Source of the DNA: Pseudomonadota bacterium
GTDB lineage: Bacteria; Pseudomonadota; Alphaproteobacteria; Rhodospirillales; Magnetospirillaceae
DNA length: 64,000 nucleotides
Direction of reading: 5' to 3'
NCBI GenBank assembly: GCA_021793155.1
Contig: JAJYTF010000003.1
Location: forward strand, 186,001-250,000
Positions 18,452 to 30,260 of this stretch are shown here, in pieces (position 1 is the stretch's first letter; every line of letters starts with the position of its first letter). The position numbers and the translations under genes are program-made. The notes under the pieces are model-generated. The model worked only from the letters and a program-made list of their open reading frames with translations. It was not told where the DNA came from and did no database searches.

Positions 18452-18897
18452 AGTGTGCTGCAGGTTGCAACCAGCGGCCGCTGACGCCAGGACAATAACT
18501 TTCGGGCAAGTGTGGGCTCGCCATTCCATTGGTTCCTACGGCACATTGCTTGTCCGTTCCGGCAATGGAACATCTGGTCGAGGGCGTTCAGGAACTGTCG
18601 CTGGCCCGACGACCTGGCTGGAGGAATGCCGATTGTGCGACGGCCTGACCGTGAGCGGACGGGGGCCGGTGGAGCCACTTTCGTGCTGCGCGAGGGCGAC
18701 CAGAGCTATTACGCCAAAAGGACGCCATCAGCGCGCTGTGGAAAGGCCGGCGTTTTCCAATGAGCATCCGCGTCAGTGGCTGAGGCAGGCCGACTCCGAG
18801 CTGTATCGAGAAAAGCGAACCCTACCGGACGACACCGGCTCCCATTGAGAGGCCGCAGAAGCCAGCGCAATGATTGCGAACGTGGACCGTTATCCCG
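18452..18897. other. Gap between chemoreceptor and helicase genes holding a gene relic
   Basis: No intact gene. The central part carries the decayed GAF-domain sequence described separately; the rest shows nothing recognisable. Confidence 0.5.
18565..18783 (+). pseudogene. Shattered GAF-domain sensor fragment
   Basis: Three pieces in different frames read in order as one GAF-sensor N-terminus: MEHLVEGVQELSLAR (frame from 18565), then DDLAGGMPIVRRPDRERTGA followed by GGATFVLREGDQSYYA (next frame), then DAISALWKGRRFPMSIRVSG ending in TGA where related proteins have Trp. At least two frameshifts and one nonsense change are needed. In intact relatives this segment opens GAF-containing histidine kinases or cyclases. 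Nothing recognisable of the downstream domains remains. Confidence 0.55.
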
Positions 18898-20646
18898 CTA
18901 CCCGGCCTTCCGGCGGTGTCCCGAACCGGCCTCGGCACGCCGGGCTGGCTTCCCCTTCTTCGGCTTGCGATCCGGTTTCTCCGAATGACTCCGAAACGTC
19001 TTGGCCGTGGGGTGACCGGCACCGTTGGCGGGCGCGCCGCCCAGCGGCTCGATGCGCCCCTCCGGATGTGCGATCTGGCGGATCGCTGTGAGGAACCGGT
19101 CGGCGACGGCGGCATCCACCTCGAACCGGGTTTCGCGCTCCAGGATGCAGATCTCGCCGATGTCCGGCTTGCTGATGTGGCCCTGGCGGCAGATCAGGGG
19201 CAGCAGCCAGCGCGGGTCGCCGTTCTTCAGCCGGCCGATGTTCAGCCGGAACCACACGGTCGGCCGCTGCGCACGCTGCGGACGCTCGCCGCGGGGGGGG
19301 CGGGCTTCGCGGCGTTGCCGCGTCGGCGCCTCGGGGCCGGGTTCGAACACTTCCTCGGCGGCGGGAAGCTGGGCGCGGTACAGACGAACCAGGGCGGCGG
19401 CAATCGCCTCGGGCGACCTGGACTGCAGCAGTGCCTGTGCCATGGCCAGATCTTCCTCGCCAGGCTCCTCGGAAAGGATTGGGGCGGCAAGCAGGCGCTG
19501 CTGGTCGAGGGCGCGGATGTCCTCGGCGGTCGGAACCCGGTCCCAACGGCCCTCGACCCCGGCGGCCTGGAGCAGTTGCTCGGCCCGGCGCCGCCGCGAC
19601 AACGGCACCAGCAGGACGCTGACTCCTTTACGCCCAGCGCGCCCGGTCCGGCCGCTGCGGTGCTGCAGGGTCTCGGCGGTGCGCGGCAGCTCGGCATGGA
19701 TCACCAGGTCGAGGCTGGGCAGGTCGATGCCGCGCGCCGCCACATCGGTGGCCACGCAGACCCGGGCACGGCCGTCGCGTAGCGCCTGCAAGGCGCGATT
19801 GCGCTCGGCCTGGCTCAGCTCGCCGGACAAGGCGACGACGCCGAAGCCGCGCTCCTGCAGGCTGGCCTGCAAATGGCCGACCGATTCGCGGGTGCCGCAG
19901 AAGACCATGGCGGTCGGCGAGTCGTAGAAGCGCAACAGGTTGACCACCGCATGCTCGGTCTCGGTGGGGACGATCCGCACCACCTTGTGTTCGATATCGG
20001 CATGCCCGCGCGATCCCGCCTCGACCGCGATCCGGCAGGCGTCGCGCTGGTAACGCCTGGCCAGCGCGACAATTTCTTTCGGCAGGGTCGCCGAGAACAG
20101 CAACGTCCGACGCTCAGCGGGCGTCGCATCGAGGAGGAATTCCAGATCCTCGCGGAAGCCCATATCGAGCATCTCATCCGCTTCATCCAGCACCACGGCG
20201 CGCAGGCAGGAGGGATCGAGGGTGCCGCGCTCCAGATGGTCGCGCAGCCGGCCGGGGGTGCCGACGACGATATGGGCGCCTTGGGCCAGCCGACGCGCCT
20301 CGGCCCGCGGATCCATGCCGCCGACGCAGGACACCACCTGACTGCCCGCCGGAGCATAGAGCCAGGACAGTTCGGCCCGTACCTGCAGCGCCAGCTCGCG
20401 GGTCGGAGCAATGACCAGGGCCAGCGGTCGGCCGGCCGGCGCCAGCGCCAGGGCGTCGGCGAGAAGGCTGTCGGCCATGGCCAGCCCGTAGGCCACCGTC
20501 TTGCCCGATCCGGTCCGAGCCGAGACAAGCAGGTCGCGCCCCTCGGCGCCTTCGGCCAACACGGCGGATTGGACCGCGGTGAGGTCGGCGTAGCCCCGCT
20601 CGGCGAGCGCCCGGGTGAGGGGATGGTCGGGGGAAAAGCACTTCAT
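18898..20646 (-). CDS. deaD: DEAD-box ATP-dependent RNA helicase, DeaD/CsdA type
   Basis: A 582-residue helicase. Motifs in order: Q-motif region near LTAVQ, motif I ARTGSGKT (about residue 45), Ia PTRELALQ, II DEADEM, III SAT, then RGIDLPSLDLVIH and HRSGRTGRAG in the second RecA domain. After residue 400 a DbpA-type RNA-binding domain (VWFRLNIGRLKNGDPRWLLP) and a basic C-terminal tail follow, which is the DeaD/CsdA layout used in ribosome assembly and mRNA remodelling. I start at the ATG at 20646 (MKCFSPDHPL). A copy of its 3' end lies at 15821. The tRNA-Lys is immediately upstream on the same strand. Confidence 0.9.
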   Translation of the reverse strand: MKCFSPDHPLTRALAERGYADLTAVQSAVLAEGAEGRDLLVSARTGSGKTVAYGLAMADSLLADALALAPAGRPLALVIAPTRELALQVRAELSWLYAPAGSQVVSCVGGMDPRAEARRLAQGAHIVVGTPGRLRDHLERGTLDPSCLRAVVLDEADEMLDMGFREDLEFLLDATPAERRTLLFSATLPKEIVALARRYQRDACRIAVEAGSRGHADIEHKVVRIVPTETEHAVVNLLRFYDSPTAMVFCGTRESVGHLQASLQERGFGVVALSGELSQAERNRALQALRDGRARVCVATDVAARGIDLPSLDLVIHAELPRTAETLQHRSGRTGRAGRKGVSVLLVPLSRRRRAEQLLQAAGVEGRWDRVPTAEDIRALDQQRLLAAPILSEEPGEEDLAMAQALLQSRSPEAIAAALVRLYRAQLPAAEEVFEPGPEAPTRQRREARPPRGERPQRAQRPTVWFRLNIGRLKNGDPRWLLPLICRQGHISKPDIGEICILERETRFEVDAAVADRFLTAIRQIAHPEGRIEPLGGAPANGAGHPTAKTFRSHSEKPDRKPKKGKPARRAEAGSGHRRKAG

Positions 20647-20725
20647 GACGGCACTGCCTCTCAGGCTGGATGATCGGCGCCGCCGGAAGCGAAAACGCAC
20701 AGGTTCCGGGGATCACCGAAAGCGA

Positions 20726-20751
20726 AAGGCCCGGTCACGCGGCCGGGCCTT
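20726..20751 (-). terminator. Terminator hairpin of tRNA-Lys
   Basis: A 9-bp perfect stem (AAGGCCCGG / CCGGGCCTT) 28 bases past the tRNA 3' end on the minus strand, followed by TTCGCTTTCGG, so the U-tract is weak. Confidence 0.6.
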
Positions 20752-20779
20752 CGCAAGTCGATGCGCTGCATCGAAAATT

Positions 20780-20855
<76 letters not shown>

Positions 20856-20932
20856 GCTGCGGGAGGCCGGCTTTTTAGCAAAGCACCGCCGGTTTGTCGA
20901 ATGCTTTTTTGCCGGGGCGGCTGCGGCCCCCC

Positions 20933-22093
20933 TCACACCTCGTCGGTGGCGCCGCGTCGGCCGATATGGACGTCGCGGTGGATGTAGATGCTCATGATCA
21001 GGCCGAATCCGAATAGCAGGGTCAGCATGGCGGTGCCGCCGTAGGAAATCAGGGGCAGCGGCACACCGACCACCGGCACCAGGCCCATCACCATGGCGGT
21101 GTTGATGAACACATAAAGGAAGAAGGTGGTGGTCAGGCCAAGGCCGGCCAAGCGGCCGAATTGGCTGCGGCTGCGCAGGCTCATGGCATAGCCGTAGACC
21201 AGGATCAGCGTGTAGAGCCCCACCAGCACCACGCCGCCCACCATGCCCCATTCCTCGGCCAGCATGGTGAAGATGAAGTCGGTCTGCTTTTCCGGCAGGA
21301 AGTTCAAGTGACTTTGCGTGCCCAGCATGAACCCCTTGCCGAACAGGCCACCCGAGCCCAGGGCAATCTTCGACTGCAGGATATGGTACCCGGCCCCCAG
21401 CGGATCGTTCTCGGGGTTGAGGAAGGTGATGATGCGCTGCCGCTGATATTCGCGCATGAACTGCCAAGCCACCGGCACCGCCGCACCGCCGGCACCGATG
21501 ATGACGGCGAACTTCCACAGCCGCACCCCGGCCAGGAAAAACATGGCGCCGCTGGCCAGGGTCAGCATCATGGCGGTGCCGAGATCCGGCTGCTTCAGCA
21601 CGAAACCCACCGGCGCCAGCACCATGATCAGCGGCGGCACCAGGAACAACGGCCGGCCCACGTCCTGATAGCTGGCGCCGTGGAAATAGCGGGCCAGGGC
21701 CAGCACCAGGGTGATCTTCATGATTTCCGAGGGCTGCAGCTGAATGAAGCCAAGGTCGATCCAACGCTGCGCCCCCATGCCCACCGAACCGCGAATCTCC
21801 ACCGCCATCAGCAAGACCAGCGCCACCACGTAAAGCGTGTAGGACCAGCGCATCCAGGCCCGGACATCGACCATCGCCACCGCCAGCATCACCGCCATGC
21901 CCACCAGGAAGCGCATCATCTGGCGCGACGCCCAGGGATCGATATTGCCATTGGCCGCCGAATAAAGGGTCAGGAAGCCGATGGAACAGACGAGGGTGAC
22001 CAGCAGTACGAACGACCAGCTCACATGCCAAAGTTTCTCCTTGAGGGTCATCTCGGAGCGGCTGAAGGAGAACTGAGGGCGCGAGCCGATCAT
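20933..22093 (-). CDS. rodA: Rod shape-determining peptidoglycan glycosyltransferase RodA
   Basis: A 386-residue SEDS-family membrane protein with about ten transmembrane segments. The conserved SEDS segments are visible: PSEIMKITLVLALARYF, the KQPDLGTAMM loop carrying the catalytic Asp region (about residue 150), and the late INTAMVMGLVPVVGVPLPLISYGGTAML. It polymerises glycan strands at the lateral wall with PBP2. Its ATG overlaps the mrdA stop (ATGA). Confidence 0.95.
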   Translation of the reverse strand: MIGSRPQFSFSRSEMTLKEKLWHVSWSFVLLVTLVCSIGFLTLYSAANGNIDPWASRQMMRFLVGMAVMLAVAMVDVRAWMRWSYTLYVVALVLLMAVEIRGSVGMGAQRWIDLGFIQLQPSEIMKITLVLALARYFHGASYQDVGRPLFLVPPLIMVLAPVGFVLKQPDLGTAMMLTLASGAMFFLAGVRLWKFAVIIGAGGAAVPVAWQFMREYQRQRIITFLNPENDPLGAGYHILQSKIALGSGGLFGKGFMLGTQSHLNFLPEKQTDFIFTMLAEEWGMVGGVVLVGLYTLILVYGYAMSLRSRSQFGRLAGLGLTTTFFLYVFINTAMVMGLVPVVGVPLPLISYGGTAMLTLLFGFGLIMSIYIHRDVHIGRRGATDEV

Positions 22094-24057
22094 CCGTGGT
22101 CCCCATGGTCGTGATCGCCGTGGTCATGGTCGCCATGGTCGTGGCCATGGAGTTCGAAGTTGGCGCGAGCGGGCACCGGGCTGGAGCCGTTTTCCGGCTG
22201 GCCGGCAGGCGTCGAGGCGGTGTGCTGCAAATAGCGCTTCTGCACCTCGATCAGGATGTCGCGGGCGACCGGGGCGGCAGCGGATCCGCCATGGGCACCG
22301 TGCTCGACAACCACGCAACAGGCATAGCGCGGTTCGGATTCCGGCGCGTAGCAGACGAACAACGCATGGTCGCGGTCCTTCCACGGCAGCTCTTCCTGCT
22401 TCTTCAGCCCGGCATCGCGCTCCCGCGCGGTAATATGCTTGACCTGCGACGAGCCGGTCTTGCCCGACATGGCCATCGCTTCGTCCTTGATGCGGGCCGA
22501 ATAGGCGGTGCCTCCCGGCTCATTGCAGACCTCGTACATGCCGCGGCGGACCTGCATCAGGTTATGGCTGGACACGCCGATCTCCGGCCAGTCAGGCGAT
22601 AGGCGGGAGACGGCATGGATGCCTTCGATCCTGTCCCGCGCCATATGAGGGGTCACCGCGTAGCCGCCATTGGCCAGCCGCGCCGCCATCACGGCCAGCT
22701 GCAGCGGCGTCGCCAGCACATAACCCTGGCCGATGGCGTTGATCGGCGTCTCGCCCGGATACCAGGGCTGCCCTAGGGTGGCCCGCTTCCACGCCTTGTC
22801 GGGGATGATGCCCGCGCGCTCGCCGGGCAGGTCCAGGTCGAGCGATGTCCCCAGGCCGAAACGCCTGGCCATTTCGGCGATGCGCTCCCAGCCGGCGCGC
22901 CGCGCGATCTCGTAGAAATAGACGTCGCAGGAATGCTGGATGCCGCTGACCAGGTCGACCGATCCGTGGCCACCTTTCTTCCAGCAATGCAAGGTGATGT
23001 TGCCGAGGTTCATCTGGCCGGGGCAGAACACCCGCTGGTCGGGCGTGATCGCGCCGCTTTCCAGGGCCGCCATGGCGGTCATCAGCTTGAACGTCGAGCC
23101 GGGCGGATACTGCCCGGCGATAGCCTTGTTGGTCAGCGGCGAGCGGGGATTGGTGATCAGGTCTTTCCACTCGTCGGAAGACAGGCCGCGATTGAAGGCA
23201 TTGGGATCGAAACTGGGGGTTGAGGCCATGACCAGCACGTCGCCGGTATGGATGTCGATCACCACCGCCGCGGCGCTTTCCGATCCCAGGCGCTGGGCGG
23301 CGAACTGCTGCAGCTCGAGGTCGATGGTCAAGGCCAGGTCGAGGCCAGGTTCGCCCTCGTCGCGCTTCAGCTCGCGGATGGTGCGGCCCACCGCATTGAC
23401 CTCGACCTGGCTGGTGCCGCCCTTGCCTCGCAGCGCCAGGTCGTAGACCCGTTCGATGCCGGCCTTGCCGATGCGGAACCCCGGCAGTTCCAGGAGTGGG
23501 TCCGAGGAATTCTGCAGGTCGGCTTCCGACACCGCCGAGACGTAACCCAGCAGATGGGCACCCAGCCCCTCCAGCGGGTAGTTGCGGCTTTGCCCGACAT
23601 CGATCATCACTCCGGGAAGGTCCGGCGTATTGATTTCGATGCGCGCCACGTCCTCCCAGCTCAGGTTCTCGCGCACGGTGACCGGCACATAGCTGCGATG
23701 GCGCTTGGCCTCGCGGACGATGCGGGCCCGGTCGTGGTCGTTGATCGGAATGATGTTGGAAAGTGCATCCAGGGTATCATCCAGGTCTTCGGTCTGCTCG
23801 GAAACGACGAGGACCCGGTAGTTCTGCTGGTTGACCGCCATGGGTACGCCGTTGCGGTCCAGGATGCGGCCGCGCGGCGGCGGCAGCAGGCGCAGGTTGA
23901 TACGGTTCTCATCGGCCAGGACGGCGTATTTGTCCGCCTCTAGCACCTGCAGGTAGTACATCCGCCCGACCAGCGCCGACAGCAGCATCAGCTTGCCGCC
24001 GCCCAGCAGGGCGGCGCGCCGGCCGATGATCTTGCCTCGGTCATTGTCCCGGTTCAT
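22090..24057 (-). CDS. mrdA: Penicillin-binding protein 2 with a His/Asp/Gly-rich C-terminal tail
   Basis: A 655-residue class B PBP. It has an N-terminal membrane anchor (about residues 12-35), a dimerisation/pedestal domain, and a transpeptidase domain with STFK (Ser about 321), SCD (about 375) and KTGSSQ. It cross-links peptidoglycan during elongation with RodA. The odd feature is the end: the last 19 residues are HGHDHGDHDHGDHDHGDHG, encoded by a short DNA repeat at about 22090-22146. Such a tail is absent from E. coli PBP2, would be periplasmic, and looks able to bind Zn, Ni or similar metals. It overlaps rodA by four bases. Confidence 0.95.
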   Translation of the reverse strand: MNRDNDRGKIIGRRAALLGGGKLMLLSALVGRMYYLQVLEADKYAVLADENRINLRLLPPPRGRILDRNGVPMAVNQQNYRVLVVSEQTEDLDDTLDALSNIIPINDHDRARIVREAKRHRSYVPVTVRENLSWEDVARIEINTPDLPGVMIDVGQSRNYPLEGLGAHLLGYVSAVSEADLQNSSDPLLELPGFRIGKAGIERVYDLALRGKGGTSQVEVNAVGRTIRELKRDEGEPGLDLALTIDLELQQFAAQRLGSESAAAVVIDIHTGDVLVMASTPSFDPNAFNRGLSSDEWKDLITNPRSPLTNKAIAGQYPPGSTFKLMTAMAALESGAITPDQRVFCPGQMNLGNITLHCWKKGGHGSVDLVSGIQHSCDVYFYEIARRAGWERIAEMARRFGLGTSLDLDLPGERAGIIPDKAWKRATLGQPWYPGETPINAIGQGYVLATPLQLAVMAARLANGGYAVTPHMARDRIEGIHAVSRLSPDWPEIGVSSHNLMQVRRGMYEVCNEPGGTAYSARIKDEAMAMSGKTGSSQVKHITARERDAGLKKQEELPWKDRDHALFVCYAPESEPRYACCVVVEHGAHGGSAAAPVARDILIEVQKRYLQHTASTPAGQPENGSSPVPARANFELHGHDHGDHDHGDHDHGDHG

Positions 24058-24060
24058 CGG

Positions 24061-24576
24061 CTACCCCTGGCGCATCAGGGCCAGCTGGGTCCGGACGAAC
24101 AGCCAGCTGAGCAGGGGATAGAAGGACACGGTCATGACGAACTCGACCACCACCGCTTTCGGCTCCAGAGCATGGCCGAAGATGATGCTGACCAGGATCC
24201 ATTGCAGCGTCAGGGCCGCCATGGCCACCAACCCGAACGCCCACCAGGCGACGAGAAAGGACTTGCCGTGGAAGAAGCGGCGCTGTGAAGCGGTCATGCC
24301 CTGCACCAGCAGATACACCAACGACGAGACCCCAAGCGGCGTACCGATGATCACGTCATTGATCAGGCCGAGTCCGAAGGCCACCGACGACGGCAGTAGA
24401 TCGGGCCGGTAGATCGCCCAATAATAGACGCTGATCAGCGGCAGCAGCGGGGCCACCGCGGCAAACCCGGGCAACCGGGTCGGTGTGGCGTCCAGCAGCA
24501 CCAGCAACAAGGTCAAGCCGACAGGCAGCAGCTGGCGGACCAACTGGTCCAGCCGCTGCAAGACGGAGCCTTTCAC
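24061..24576 (-). CDS. mreD: Rod shape-determining protein MreD
   Basis: A 171-residue membrane protein with five or so hydrophobic segments (LTLLLVLLDATPTRLPGF, ISVYYWAIYRPDLLPSSVAFGLGLINDVIIG). The YRPDLLP...GLINDV pattern is typical of MreD. It belongs to the elongasome and lies between mreC (4-base overlap) and mrdA. Confidence 0.92.
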   Translation of the reverse strand: MKGSVLQRLDQLVRQLLPVGLTLLLVLLDATPTRLPGFAAVAPLLPLISVYYWAIYRPDLLPSSVAFGLGLINDVIIGTPLGVSSLVYLLVQGMTASQRRFFHGKSFLVAWWAFGLVAMAALTLQWILVSIIFGHALEPKAVVVEFVMTVSFYPLLSWLFVRTQLALMRQG

Positions 24577-25448
24577 CGATCGCGTCCCTCAGCGGCCGGA
24601 GCCTCGGAGGGCAGGATGCCGGGCAGGCCGTAATCGACCACAGTTACATATTCCAACTGGTAGCGGTGGACAAGCGGCTCGACCCGCACCACCCCGTCCT
24701 GCACCGAGGAAATCACGCCGATCGGCATGCCCGGCGGGAAGGCGCCGCCATGCCCCGAAGTGACCACGCGATCCCCGGGCGAGGCATTGGTGTTGGGCGA
24801 CAGATAACTTAGCCGCGGCCGGTCGGAATTATCGCCGGTCAGAATGGCCTTGGCGCGCGATCCTTCCAGCACCACCGGAATATGACTGTTGATGTCGGTC
24901 AGCAGCAACACCCGCGCGGAACGCTGTCCGACCTCGGCAATACGGCCAACCAGCACCTCGCCGGCGATCACCGCCTGACCCTTGCGCACGCCGTCGCGAG
25001 TTCCCGAATTGATCAGCATGGAATGGACGAATGCGCCCCCGGTATCGCCGATCACCCGTGTGGTGATGAAGGATGGATCGGGGTCGGGAATGAAGTTGAG
25101 CTGTTCCCGCAGGGCCCGGTTCTCGTTGTCCAGCTGCCGAGCCACCATCTGCCAATGCATCAGCTTGGCGTTCTCGTCCTTGAGGCGGACGTTCTCGGCC
25201 CTGAGCGAGGCCAGGTCGTGGACCGCGCCGACGACTTCGGCGATGGCCCCGGCCGGGCGCGACATCACGTCGAGCAGCGGAGCCACCGTGTCGCTGACCG
25301 CCACCCGCAGGCGCTCGACCAGGATGGTGTCGGCCTTGCCCAGCAACATCAGGGCGAAGGAGGCCATGACCAGCGAGAGGAAAGCGAAGCGCTGGGCGAG
25401 CAACTTCAGCGTCGCCAGTCGCCCCAGCGTTCCTGAATGCTGCTTCAC
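24573..25448 (-). CDS. mreC: Rod shape-determining protein MreC
   Basis: A 291-residue bitopic protein: one N-terminal transmembrane helix (residues about 18-40), a coiled-coil (about 70-110, LRAENVRLKDENAKL) and a periplasmic beta domain (FVHSMLINSGTRDGVRKGQAV, VTSGHGGAFPPGMPIGVI). It scaffolds the elongasome in the periplasm and contacts PBP2. It is encoded just after mreB and overlaps mreD. Confidence 0.93.
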   Translation of the reverse strand: MKQHSGTLGRLATLKLLAQRFAFLSLVMASFALMLLGKADTILVERLRVAVSDTVAPLLDVMSRPAGAIAEVVGAVHDLASLRAENVRLKDENAKLMHWQMVARQLDNENRALREQLNFIPDPDPSFITTRVIGDTGGAFVHSMLINSGTRDGVRKGQAVIAGEVLVGRIAEVGQRSARVLLLTDINSHIPVVLEGSRAKAILTGDNSDRPRLSYLSPNTNASPGDRVVTSGHGGAFPPGMPIGVISSVQDGVVRVEPLVHRYQLEYVTVVDYGLPGILPSEAPAAEGRDR

Positions 25449-25491
25449 CGCTCACCTCTCCGAAAGTGCGGCCGACATCCGTCCAAAGATA

Positions 25492-26538
<1,047 letters not shown>

Positions 26539-26632
26539 TCACTCAATAACGTGCGTTTGCGTTGCGACAATGCCGGAGGGCGACCTCCGGCATCGTATCT
26601 CCCGTGCTCTGGTGCGCTGCGGCGCATTTATA

Positions 26633-28183
<1,551 letters not shown>

Positions 28184-28327
28184 CCACGGGACCTCGGAAA
28201 CGAGACCTTAGAGGCTGCGGGTTAATCCCCGCTGAACGCCCCGCCCCCGCCCTTGCATATTCGGCAAGGGCCGGCAAAGGCGCCGATGGAGATACACCGG
28301 ATATGACCCGGGTACCCCATTGGGGCA

Positions 28328-28356
28328 GTAGATCGCCAAGCAAAATCGATTGTCAA
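28328..28356 (-). promoter_or_regulatory. Candidate sigma70-type promoter for leuA
   Basis: On the minus strand, TTGACA (28351-28356) and ATCTAC (28328-28333) are separated by 17 bases, about 145 bases upstream of the leuA ATG. The -35 is perfect, the -10 is poor. The gap 28184-28520 otherwise shows no gene and only the hairpin at 28454. Confidence 0.45.
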
Positions 28357-28453
28357 CACCGCCTTTCTAGCGGAAAGGCATAAGCCCATGCGCCAACGAA
28401 AAAGGGGATGCGGCGGCATCCCCCATCTCGTCATACCTTTCCACCGCGGGGAG

Positions 28454-28486
28454 GAAGGATCTTGTCCGACGGACAAGATTCCTTGC
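28454..28486. repeat. Intergenic palindrome after ilvC, REP-like
   Basis: AAGGATCTTGTCCG and CGGACAAGATTCCTT are near-complementary arms around a one-base centre. It may end the ilvC transcript. The AAGGATCT core and flanking GTCAT resemble the palindromes at 33998, 43160 and 62151, so it may be a diverged member of the same family. Confidence 0.5.
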
Positions 28487-28520
28487 TCCACTCCGGTTGA
28501 GTGCTGCCTGACGACAGCCG

Positions 28521-29712
<1,192 letters not shown>

Positions 29713-29726
29713 GGAAAACGCCCTTG

Positions 29727-30242
29727 TTAAATCGGATTGGGGCCGCGCGCAATGGCGACGACGCCGGTGCGCGACACGTCCATCAACCCCAGCGGCTCCA
29801 TCAGGCGGACGAAGGCGTCCAGCTTGTCGGTGGCGCCGACGATCTCGAAGACGAAGGATTCGTTGGTCGAATCCACCACCCGGGCGCGGAAGATGTCGGC
29901 TATGCGCAGGGATTCCACCCGCTTTTCGCCGGTCCCCGTCACTTTCACCAGCGCCAGTTCGCGGGACACCGACGGCCCCTCGATGGTCAGGTCCGAGACC
30001 TTGTGCACCGGCACCAGGCGCCGAAGCTGGGCCTTGATCTGCTCGATGATCATCAGGGTGCCCGAGGTGACGATGGTGATGCGCGACAGCTGCTCGCGCG
30101 GGTCGACCTCGGCCACCGTCAGGCTTTCGATATTGTAGCCGCGGCCCGAAAACAGGCCGATCACCCGCGCCAGAACGCCCGCCTCGTTGTCCACCAGGAT
30201 CGAGATGGTATGGCGGCGAATTTCTTCCGTCTGCATGATCAC
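29727..30242 (-). CDS. ilvN: Acetolactate synthase small (regulatory) subunit
   Basis: A 171-residue protein with an N-terminal ACT domain (HTISILVDNEAGVLARVIGLFSGRGYNIESL) and a C-terminal ACT-like domain. It binds valine and controls IlvB activity. The length and sequence match the long IlvH/IlvN class. It lies 18 bases after ilvB. Confidence 0.95.
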   Translation of the reverse strand: MIMQTEEIRRHTISILVDNEAGVLARVIGLFSGRGYNIESLTVAEVDPREQLSRITIVTSGTLMIIEQIKAQLRRLVPVHKVSDLTIEGPSVSRELALVKVTGTGEKRVESLRIADIFRARVVDSTNESFVFEIVGATDKLDAFVRLMEPLGLMDVSRTGVVAIARGPNPI

Positions 30243-30260
30243 TTTGGAATTCCCCTTGGC

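Noticed and set aside
22090-22150. Short direct repeats that could be mistaken for a CRISPR or satellite array
   Set aside because: They are in-frame codons of the His/Asp/Gly tail of PBP2, with no spacers.
28184-28330. Possible leucine leader peptide and attenuator upstream of leuA
   Set aside because: A short frame with a few scattered Leu codons exists, but there is no Leu run and no clear pair of competing hairpins.
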